A stretch of DNA of 6,305 nucleotides. Source: Nitrosopumilales archaeon (GTDB taxonomy: Archaea > Thermoproteota > Nitrososphaeria > Nitrososphaerales > Nitrosopumilaceae). Position numbers and translations under genes: made by a program. The DNA lies in NCBI GenBank assembly GCA_016838795.1, contig JAEHKQ010000016.1, positions 1-6,305 of the forward strand, written 5' to 3'. Positions within the stretch are counted from its first letter, which is position 1. Every line of letters begins with the position of its first letter. The notes under the pieces were generated by a model. It saw only the letters and a program-made list of their open reading frames with translations. It had not been told where the DNA came from and ran no database searches. Shown piece by piece: positions 1 through 5,162 of the stretch.

Positions 1-52
1 GTGCTGCTAAAAATACATACATTTTGTCAATTTCTCTTGGCGTTAGCATCAT
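1..52 (-). CDS. ureA: Urease gamma subunit UreA, N-terminal fragment (cut by window edge)
   Basis: Read on the minus strand from an ATG at 52, the first 17 codons give MMLTPREIDKMYVFLAA. This matches the very conserved start of urease gamma subunits (M-x-LTPRE-x-DK, then a hydrophobic helix). UreA is the small structural subunit of the nickel enzyme urease, which hydrolyses urea to ammonia and CO2 in the cytoplasm. The rest of the gene, and presumably ureB and ureC, lie beyond the left edge. The ATG at 52 is preferred to the one at 49 because family members usually have one residue between Met1 and LTPRE. No Shine-Dalgarno site precedes it, so the mRNA may be leaderless. It is divergent from ureE. 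Whether it is a separate gene or a gamma-beta fusion cannot be told here. Confidence 0.88.
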   Translation of the reverse strand, partial: MMLTPREIDKMYVFLAA

Positions 53-150
53 TTTGATAATACAATTAACTTGTCATACTAATACCTAAAAAATATTGTT
101 AATAGTCTTGAATTAAAAAAATATTAAGAAAATTAAAGAAATCTAAGATA
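53..150. promoter_or_regulatory. Divergent ureA / ureE intergenic promoter region
   Basis: This 98-bp, very AT-rich spacer lies between the oppositely oriented ureA and ureE starts, so it should hold both promoters and any shared control site. For ureE, the A-rich AAAAATATTA at 117-126 is centred about 30 bp before the ATG, where an archaeal TATA box would sit for a leaderless or near-leaderless transcript. For ureA, TATTAGTA on the minus strand (84-77) is a weaker candidate at a similar distance. Neither gene has a clear Shine-Dalgarno site. Assignments rest on composition and spacing only. Confidence 0.45.
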
Positions 151-669
151 ATGATTACAATTTATTCTATATTAGGAAACATTTTTCATGATAAAGAGTG
201 GAATGAAAAATTCGATCAAGTAAATAAAACCAATAGTTTTGAAACCATAAAAATATCTCGCTTGGATTTGGAAAAAACCAGACTGCGAGCAAAAACAAAC
301 CAAGGAACTGATGTAGGAATTGTTCTCAATTCGGGTACTAAAATACAAAATGGAGATGTTTTGATATCAAATTCTGACAAATTTATAATCATCCAGCAAA
401 ATCCTGAAAAGGTAATTTCAGTCAAAAAAAAGGATAAAATTGAGGCAAATTTTGAAGAAATTCTAATTTTATTAGGTCATATTATAGGCAATCGACACCG
501 CCCAATTCAGATCGAAGATAACAAAATTATTTTTCCAATCTTAGCAGAATCCGAGCTTGATATATTCAAGAAACTGTTTTCAGGTATTATTGATTACATA
601 GATATGAAAATTGAAGAAAGAATCTTCGAACCACATGGAGAAATGAATGTACATGAACACAAACCATGA
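151..669 (+). CDS. ureE: Urease accessory protein UreE (nickel metallochaperone)
   Basis: UreE is the cytoplasmic dimeric nickel carrier that passes Ni to the UreG-UreF-UreD complex during urease activation. The 172-residue product has the usual length and two-part layout: an N-terminal peptide-binding-like domain (about 1-75) and a C-terminal metal-binding domain. The family signature GHIIGNRHRP is at 109-118, with His110 and His116 in the metal-site region. The C-terminus carries a modest His cluster (His162, His168, His170), far shorter than the polyhistidine tails of UreE in some bacteria. It is the first gene of a ureEFGD operon and its last 23 bp overlap ureF. The ATG at 151 is the natural start, with a TATA-like box about 30 bp upstream and no ribosome binding site. 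Assignment is confident from the motif and context. Confidence 0.93.
   Translation: MITIYSILGNIFHDKEWNEKFDQVNKTNSFETIKISRLDLEKTRLRAKTNQGTDVGIVLNSGTKIQNGDVLISNSDKFIIIQQNPEKVISVKKKDKIEANFEEILILLGHIIGNRHRPIQIEDNKIIFPILAESELDIFKKLFSGIIDYIDMKIEERIFEPHGEMNVHEHKP
637..640 (+). promoter_or_regulatory. Shine-Dalgarno-like site of ureF, inside ureE
   Basis: GGAG lies 6 bases before the ATG at 647 and 12 bases before the next in-frame ATG at 653, which favours the longer UreF start. It is one of few recognisable ribosome binding sites in the window and is embedded in the codons for the His-containing UreE tail. Confidence 0.45.
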
Positions 670-1354
670 GTATCATTTAATGCAACTTTCAGACTCGTTT
701 TTTCCATCAGGAATGTTTAGTATGTCTAGTGGTTTAGAACTATTAATTAACAATAAAAAAATAACAAATTGGAATGACGTTCTAACTTTTATCATAGAAC
801 AAATTGAATTTCAAATTTATCCTTGTGACTGTACAGTTCTTTCATTTGCTTTAACTGGAGTGAAAAATAATGATTTAAACACTGTAGTAAATATTGATAA
901 GAAATATTATTCCATGAAATTTGCAAAAGAAATTAGAAATTCATCAACTAGATCTGGAAAACAAGTTTTAAACTCTATTATTCATATGATGGAAAATCAT
1001 GATAATTCTGATTTTTTATATGAATTTAATAAAAAAATTGAATCAAAAGAAACTCCAGGTACATATCCTGTAATTCTAGCAGTTGGTGCCGTTTGTCTTG
1101 GTATCCCACTAGAAAGTATTACACGAATGTTACTTTATTCGTTTAGTTCAAGTATTGTAAGTGCTGCAATTCGTTTAGGATTAATACAACATCTTGATGC
1201 ACAAAAAATTTTAAAATTACTTGCAGAACCAATTAACAAACTCATTTTAACTAATGAAGAAAAAAACTTAGAAGATATTTGGCAATTAACTCCTCTTACT
1301 GAAATCTATCAGATGAATCACGAACGTAACGAATCAAGGATGTTTATGACATAA
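647..1354 (+). CDS. ureF: Urease accessory protein UreF
   Basis: UreF is an all-helical scaffold that bridges UreD and UreG on apo-urease and helps gate nickel insertion. The 235-residue product shows the family landmarks: LMQLSDSFFPSGMFSMSSGLE at about 11-31, the mid-protein TPGTYPV at 136-142 followed by a hydrophobic Gly/Ala-rich helix and SAAIRLG, and the conserved C-terminal TPLTEI with H-x5-SRMF near 225-233, the part that in studied UreF proteins contacts its partners. The start at 647 is supported by GGAG 6 bases upstream; Met3 at 653 is the alternative. The gene overlaps the end of ureE by 23 bp and ends 5 bp before ureG, so it is surely in the same operon and possibly translationally coupled. 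Sequence identity to bacterial UreF looks low, as is usual for this family. Confidence 0.92.
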   Translation: MYMNTNHEYHLMQLSDSFFPSGMFSMSSGLELLINNKKITNWNDVLTFIIEQIEFQIYPCDCTVLSFALTGVKNNDLNTVVNIDKKYYSMKFAKEIRNSSTRSGKQVLNSIIHMMENHDNSDFLYEFNKKIESKETPGTYPVILAVGAVCLGIPLESITRMLLYSFSSSIVSAAIRLGLIQHLDAQKILKLLAEPINKLILTNEEKNLEDIWQLTPLTEIYQMNHERNESRMFMT

Positions 1355-1359
1355 AATTC

Positions 1360-2040
1360 ATGGATGAACTTATGCAATCTTCAAAAAAAACTAATACAGC
1401 AAAACTTGGAATCGGAGGTCCAGTTGGCTCTGGAAAAACAAGGCTCATAGAGGTTCTAGTACCAGTTCTCAAAAAAAGAGGAATCAGATGTGGAATAATC
1501 TCAAATGATGTCATTTCAAAGGAAGATGCAGAACGAATGAAGCGTACTTTGGCAACAGAGTCTAAATTAATGCCTGAAGACTTGATTATTGGAATAGCTA
1601 CAGGAGGATGTCCTCATACAGCTGTGCGAGAAGACCCTACAATAAATTTGGCAGTAATAGAAGAAATTCAACAAAAAGATCCAACACTCGACCTGATAAT
1701 AATTGAAAGTGGGGGAGATAATGTTATGACGACATTTAGTCCTGCACTAGCTGATTATTTTATTTACATTATTGATGTATCCGGAGGAGACAAGTATCCA
1801 AGAAAAGGTGGACTTGGAATTCAAACTTGTGACCTTTTAGTAATTAACAAAACTGATCTTGCTCCACATGTAGGAGCTAACCTAGATGATATGGAAAGAG
1901 ATGCAAAAAAAATTCGAATTGATAAACCATATCAATTTTTAAATTGCAAAACTGGTGAAGGCATTGAAAAATTAGCAGACCGAATAATTAGTGATTTGTT
2001 ATTTGACAAAGAACTTCTAAAAAGTACAGTAGACAAGTAA
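1360..2040 (+). CDS. ureG: Urease accessory protein UreG (GTPase, nickel insertion)
   Basis: UreG is a SIMIBI-class GTPase that binds nickel as a GTP-dependent dimer and drives its delivery into urease. The 226-residue protein has the P-loop GPVGSGKT at 20-27, SNDVISKED at 48-56, the nickel-binding CPH triad at 84-86 inside GGCPHTAVRED, the ESGGDN stretch, the DVSGGDKYPRKGG region and the guanine-specificity motif NKTD at 163-166. All catalytic and metal residues expected of an active UreG are present. The N-terminus has no His-rich extension, unlike plant and some bacterial UreG. The gene starts 5 bp after ureF. An ATG at 1372, preceded by GGATG at 1362-1366, is an equally plausible start and would shorten the protein by four residues. 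It is the best conserved gene of the operon. Confidence 0.97.
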   Translation: MDELMQSSKKTNTAKLGIGGPVGSGKTRLIEVLVPVLKKRGIRCGIISNDVISKEDAERMKRTLATESKLMPEDLIIGIATGGCPHTAVREDPTINLAVIEEIQQKDPTLDLIIIESGGDNVMTTFSPALADYFIYIIDVSGGDKYPRKGGLGIQTCDLLVINKTDLAPHVGANLDDMERDAKKIRIDKPYQFLNCKTGEGIEKLADRIISDLLFDKELLKSTVDK

Positions 2041-2041
2041 G

Positions 2042-2914
2042 TTGAAAACTATGGAACCGTCTACTCAACTCTATCAAAAAAACAAATTAATTCATGGTGG
2101 CATGGATGGATTTGCCAACATTGAACTGGCATCAGATAAGAATTCAAAAACTTTTATTAAAAATTTGAAAACAAAATCTCCTATACTTGTTCAAAGGGCA
2201 TTGTATTCTGATCCCACTAATCCAAAAAAAGCCCATATTTACCTAATGTCTTCTGCTGGTGGTATGTTACAAGGTGACACTTTGAAAATTGATATCACTG
2301 CAAGAAAGAATACCGAGACCTATGTAACAACTCAGGCAGCTACTCAAATCTATAAATCAGAAAATCAAAATTGCTGTCAACATGTCAAAATTTTGGTAGA
2401 AAAAGACAGTTTTCTAGAATATTTACCAAAACAAATTATTCCCCATAAACATGCAAAATTCTTCCAGAATGTCAATATTAGAATTGATGAGAGTTCAACT
2501 CTAATTTACTCTGAGATTATATGTGCAGGTAGAATTGCATATGGGGAAAAATTTGATTTTAATTCTGTTAGATTACGGTTGAACTGCACAGATCAAAATA
2601 GTAGGATACTTTTTTCTGAATCCTCTAACCTTGAGCCCGAAAATAATAAAACAAAATTTAATTCTCTTTTTGGAAACCAAAATCTTTACTCTACAATTTA
2701 CATTGTTTCTCAGAAAATTGACTCTGAAAATTTATGTCTTCAAATCTATGAACTTTTTAAAACAAATTCTTTGATAGGGTGTTCTCACCTTCCAAACAGT
2801 TCTGGAGTAGTGATACGAATTCTATCAAACTCTATCGATAAAATAAACAATTCGATATCAACAATCCAGCAATTAACATACAGCCATTTGTCTAAAAAAA
2901 CTAGAAAAGAATAA
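2042..2914 (+). CDS. ureD: Urease accessory protein UreD (UreH)
   Basis: UreD (called UreH in some organisms) binds apo-urease directly and, with UreF and UreG, forms the maturation complex; in studied systems it has an internal channel for nickel. The 290-residue product shows the family pattern: an N-terminal strand region with HGGMDGFANIEL (18-29), GGMLQGD at 73-79, TTQAATQIYK at 96-105, LEYLPKQIIP starting at 125, and GRIAYGEKF at 163-171. Its length is typical. The start is uncertain: TTG at 2042, one base after the ureG stop, or ATG at 2051, which would remove three residues. No clear ribosome binding site is visible, so coupling to ureG translation is likely. It is the last gene of the ureEFGD run and is followed by T-tracts that probably end most transcripts. 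Confidence 0.93.
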   Translation: MKTMEPSTQLYQKNKLIHGGMDGFANIELASDKNSKTFIKNLKTKSPILVQRALYSDPTNPKKAHIYLMSSAGGMLQGDTLKIDITARKNTETYVTTQAATQIYKSENQNCCQHVKILVEKDSFLEYLPKQIIPHKHAKFFQNVNIRIDESSTLIYSEIICAGRIAYGEKFDFNSVRLRLNCTDQNSRILFSESSNLEPENNKTKFNSLFGNQNLYSTIYIVSQKIDSENLCLQIYELFKTNSLIGCSHLPNSSGVVIRILSNSIDKINNSISTIQQLTYSHLSKKTRKE

Positions 2915-2924
2915 AGATAGATTG

Positions 2925-2967
2925 TAAAAAATTTTTTATAATTTTTTGATCGCTTGAATTTTTTGAT
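2925..2967 (+). terminator. T-tract terminator region after ureD
   Basis: Three runs of six T occur at 2932-2937, 2942-2947 and 2959-2964, just after the ureD stop. Archaeal RNA polymerase commonly terminates at such T-tracts without a hairpin. The first run is also half of a 14-bp perfect A/T palindrome (2925-2938). Readthrough into the chaperonin gene is possible. Confidence 0.45.
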
Positions 2968-2973
2968 GATAGA

Positions 2974-2983
2974 TTTTAATAAT
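2974..2983 (+). promoter_or_regulatory. Candidate TATA box of the chaperonin gene
   Basis: TTTTAATAAT is centred about 26 bp before the TTG start at 3004, the spacing expected if transcription begins at or next to the start codon. No Shine-Dalgarno motif lies before the TTG, which also fits a leaderless mRNA. The call rests on position and composition in an AT-rich spacer. Confidence 0.33.
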
Positions 2984-3003
2984 CATTACACATAATTCAA
3001 TTC

Positions 3004-4698
3004 TTGAAATATCCTGAACTGTTAAATGAAGATGTGGCTAGAGTTGGGGTACAAGTTGCTCGAAAATATAATTTACAAGCTGGCATATTACTAACAGATG
3101 TCATAAAAACATCTTTTGGACCTCGTGGACTAGATAAAGTGTATATTGACATTCAAGGTGATACAACAATTACAAAACATGGTGGAGCATTTTTAAGAAA
3201 AATTGATGTTGATCATCCCGCTGCGAAGGCGATCATTGAGGGTGCAAATGCTGTAGATACCAACGTTGGTGATGGCACTATAACAGTTGCCATATTGATA
3301 GGTGCTTTATTGAAAAAGGCTAATGAATTACTAGACATTGGAATTCCTCCTGCAATAATTACTCGTGGTTATGAACAAGGTCAAGAATTTGCATTAGAAA
3401 TATTATCTAACATTGCTCAAAAATCAGATTCTACTGATAGAAGTATTATGCATGATCTTGCAATTTCATGTTTGCAAGGTAAAACACTATTCAATCTGTC
3501 TTCAGACAATATTCCTATCGCAAGTATGATTATAGATGCCATTTGTACTATCACTAATTTTACAAAAAATCAAATTGACGTAGATGATATAAAGATTGAA
3601 GAAAAACCTGGAAACGTATCAGATATTGAGCTAATCAAAGGTGTTGTGATTGATAAAACAATTGATAATTATGCAATGCCACAATCAATAGAAAACGCAA
3701 AAATTCTTTTAACTAATGAAAATTTGGAAACATTTCGGACCAAAACAGAATCAGAAATTGCTATTAGTTCTCCAGAGCAGATGAGTCTATTTTTAGATCA
3801 AGAATCAAACGATATAATTGCTAAAGTTAGGAAAATAATCGACTCTGGAGCTAATGTAGTAATATCAAGGAAGGGTATTGATTCACTTGCTCAAGAATGC
3901 TTTGCAAAAGCTGAAATAATCTCCATGCGGAGGGTGAAGGCAAATGATCTTTGGTGGGTAGAAAAGGCCACTGGTGCCAAAACGTGCAAAAGCTTGGAAA
4001 ATATTTCAACTGATGAATTAGGAAAAGCCAAAAAAGTTTATCAAAAAAATGTCGGCGGTGATAAAATGGTATTCATTGACGGTTGCAAGAATCCTCGCTC
4101 TGTAACTCTTTTACTTCGAGCTAATTCCAAACAATATCTAGATGAATTCCACCGAACAGCTTTGAATGTAATTTATGTTCTTCGTGATTTTATTGAAAAA
4201 CCTCTTATTGTTGGTGGAGGGGGTTCAACAGAAGCAATACTTGCACATAAGATTAGTGAACGGGCACTTGAGATAGACGGTAGAGAACAAATTGTAATTC
4301 AAAAATTTGCAGAAGCATTGGAAGAAATTCCAATCACTCTTGCAAGAAATGTGGGAATGGATACAATTGATACATTAATTGAATTACGAAATAAACATGC
4401 AAAATTTTCAAATGGAAAATTTGAGTGGATAGGCATTGACTCTACAAACCGGAAAGTTTCTCAAATTTTTTCAAAGCGAGTAATTGAGCCTGTAGTAGTA
4501 AAAGAGCAAGTAATCAAAACTGGAGTTGAGGTTACCAATATGATAATGAGGGTAGATGACGTGTTTATGAAGGACTTGATTGATAATACTCATTGCCATA
4601 TAGATGGAACGGTTCATGCCCACAAAGATGGTGGCAAAGCCCACAACCACTTTGAACAAGAAGGGTTAGAACAGCGCCAAATGCATCATTACTATTAA
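3004..4698 (+). CDS. Divergent group II chaperonin (thermosome-like) subunit with His-rich C-terminal tail
   Basis: This 564-residue protein is a full-length thermosome/CCT relative: equatorial parts at about 1-145 and 390-525, intermediate segments, and an apical domain with a lid protrusion near 235-275. Nucleotide-site features kept are GPRG (39-42), GDGT (89-92, Asp90), Lys160 and GGG (404-407). However, the NDG motif is KHG (58-60), putting His59 at the place of GroEL Asp52, and the D-E-x-x-R-x3-D-A helix reads DEFHRTALNV (380-389), putting Asn388 at the place of GroEL Asp398. ATP binding is therefore plausible and hydrolysis probably weak. After the usual C-terminal end (VDDV, 517-520) comes a tail of about 40 residues with eight His. 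The TTG at 3004 is the only start codon after the in-frame stop at 2980. The gene follows ureD on the same strand. It is probably a specialised paralogue rather than the main thermosome; a role in urease or nickel handling is inference. Confidence 0.93.
   Translation: MKYPELLNEDVARVGVQVARKYNLQAGILLTDVIKTSFGPRGLDKVYIDIQGDTTITKHGGAFLRKIDVDHPAAKAIIEGANAVDTNVGDGTITVAILIGALLKKANELLDIGIPPAIITRGYEQGQEFALEILSNIAQKSDSTDRSIMHDLAISCLQGKTLFNLSSDNIPIASMIIDAICTITNFTKNQIDVDDIKIEEKPGNVSDIELIKGVVIDKTIDNYAMPQSIENAKILLTNENLETFRTKTESEIAISSPEQMSLFLDQESNDIIAKVRKIIDSGANVVISRKGIDSLAQECFAKAEIISMRRVKANDLWWVEKATGAKTCKSLENISTDELGKAKKVYQKNVGGDKMVFIDGCKNPRSVTLLLRANSKQYLDEFHRTALNVIYVLRDFIEKPLIVGGGGSTEAILAHKISERALEIDGREQIVIQKFAEALEEIPITLARNVGMDTIDTLIELRNKHAKFSNGKFEWIGIDSTNRKVSQIFSKRVIEPVVVKEQVIKTGVEVTNMIMRVDDVFMKDLIDNTHCHIDGTVHAHKDGGKAHNHFEQEGLEQRQMHHYY
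4588..4695 (+). other. His-rich C-terminal extension of the chaperonin (candidate metal-binding tail)
   Basis: Codons 529-564 encode His at 530, 532, 538, 540, 547, 549, 561 and 562, plus Cys531. Three HxH motifs are spaced 8-9 residues apart and a final HH precedes two Tyr. Ordinary thermosome tails are short and often Gly/Met- or Lys/Glu-rich. In group II chaperonins the C-termini project into the central cavity, so an assembled ring would hold many histidines inside. Binding of Ni or another metal is inferred from composition and from the neighbouring ure genes. Confidence 0.6.
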
Positions 4699-4710
4699 AT
4701 CTCTTAATCA

Positions 4711-4731
4711 AAATTTTTGGATAAATTTTAG
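4711..4731 (+). terminator. T-tracts after the chaperonin gene
   Basis: Short T runs (five T at 4714-4718, four T at 4726-4729) follow the stop at 4696-4698 by about 15 and 28 bp, in a 52-bp spacer between converging genes. They are the likeliest rightward termination point. No hairpin is evident. Confidence 0.3.
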
Positions 4732-4750
4732 AGTTATTTGAGAACCACGT

Positions 4751-4972
4751 TTAGGGTGTGGGAGGATTAAATTTGAAAAATTGTTGCTCTTTGCTGAATT
4801 CATCAAGTATTATTTTACTTTCTTGTTCAATTTTATCTTCATCTATAGAATCATCCGAGTTGTCAAATCCTACATAAAAAATTAGATTTACTAAGACAAG
4901 CATTACAAGAATAATTATCAATCTTGTTTTCATAGATAATTTTTTTTTTCTAGGTTTAGACTCTTTTCCCAT
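4751..4972 (-). CDS. Small single-span membrane protein, function unknown
   Basis: I do not recognise a family. The 73-residue product has a strongly basic N-terminus (KPRKKK, then MKTR, within 6-17), one hydrophobic helix at about 18-35 (LIIILVMLVLVNLIFYV) and an acidic, Glu/Asp-rich, probably helical tail ending in PPTP. By the positive-inside rule the N-terminus is cytoplasmic and the tail outside; no cleavage site is obvious, so a signal anchor is more likely than a secreted protein. The layout looks like a real protein rather than a chance frame: charge is segregated, and no longer frame competes on the other strand. Start at 4972; Met14 at 4933 is an alternative that would lose the basic stretch. 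No ribosome binding site is seen. It converges with the chaperonin gene and lies downstream of tRNA-Arg; neither neighbour hints at a role. Confidence 0.65.
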   Translation of the reverse strand: MGKESKPRKKKLSMKTRLIIILVMLVLVNLIFYVGFDNSDDSIDEDKIEQESKIILDEFSKEQQFFKFNPPTP

Positions 4973-5050
4973 CTAAAAAGGTTGGAAGAACATCTATTTT
5001 TCCTTTACCAAAATAAAAATCATAAAATGTTAAACAAAATTTTTTTGAGA

Positions 5051-5054
5051 AAAA
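5051..5054 (-). terminator. T4 run after tRNA-Arg
   Basis: On the minus strand four T directly follow the discriminator base A73 of the tRNA. This is a minimal T-tract that could end or mark the 3' flank of the tRNA precursor. A second T run a few bases on (5041-5034) could act as backup. Confidence 0.28.
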
Positions 5055-5129
5055 TGGGTCCGGAGGGCTTCGATCCCTCGACCATTGGATTAGAAGTCCA
5101 ACACTCTATCCATGCTGAGCTACGGGCCC
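5055..5129 (-). tRNA. tRNA-Arg (anticodon UCU)
   Basis: On the minus strand the 75-nt sequence folds into a full cloverleaf. The acceptor is GGGCCCG with CGGACCC and discriminator A; then U8-A9; a D-stem GCUC/GAGU with a 10-nt loop containing GG; an anticodon stem UUGGA/UCCAA with loop CUUCUAA; a 5-nt variable region; and a perfect T-stem GAGGG/CCCUC with loop AUCGAAG. The anticodon at loop positions 34-36 is UCU, reading AGA (and possibly AGG) arginine codons, which suits an AT-rich genome. There is no intron at 37/38 and CCA is not encoded, so it must be added by CCA-transferase. Oddities are a C4-A69 mismatch in the acceptor stem and A instead of T at position 54. Confidence 0.95.
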
Positions 5130-5150
5130 AAAAATCTGGAAATATTTTAC

Positions 5151-5158
5151 TATTTTAA
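5151..5158 (-). promoter_or_regulatory. Candidate TATA box of tRNA-Arg
   Basis: TTAAAATA on the minus strand is centred about 25 bp before the first base of the mature tRNA (5129), the usual place for an archaeal TATA box with a very short or absent 5' leader. It sits in the 33-bp gap between the ogg1 stop and the tRNA, so the tRNA can be transcribed independently of ogg1. Confidence 0.42.
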
Positions 5159-5162
5159 GGGT

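Noticed and set aside
74..79. TCATAC in the ureA-ureE spacer, a half-site of the E. coli NikR nickel operator (GTATGA-N16-TCATAC).
   Set aside because: The partner half-site at the right spacing would be TTTTGA (52-57), only 4 of 6 matches and overlapping the ureA start codon. This is expected by chance in such AT-rich DNA.
3..89. A plus-strand frame ending at 87-89 whose last residues look like a transmembrane helix, suggesting the end of a transporter gene before ureE.
   Set aside because: The same bases read on the minus strand give the conserved UreA N-terminus from an ATG at 52, far more specific than a hydrophobic stretch.
216..425. Minus-strand open frame of 69 codons inside ureE.
   Set aside because: It is antisense to a clearly conserved coding frame, shows no motif and has no start signal.
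4471..4659. Minus-strand open frame of 62 codons over the His-rich chaperonin tail.
   Set aside because: It is antisense to the chaperonin. The conserved chaperonin core leads without a break into the tail, so the plus frame is the real one.
4588..4698. The His-rich chaperonin tail as a frameshift or assembly artefact.
   Set aside because: The reading frame is unbroken from the conserved VDDV end. HxH motifs repeat at regular spacing and the frame closes with a normal stop, which is unlikely for out-of-frame sequence. A relative's sequence would settle it.
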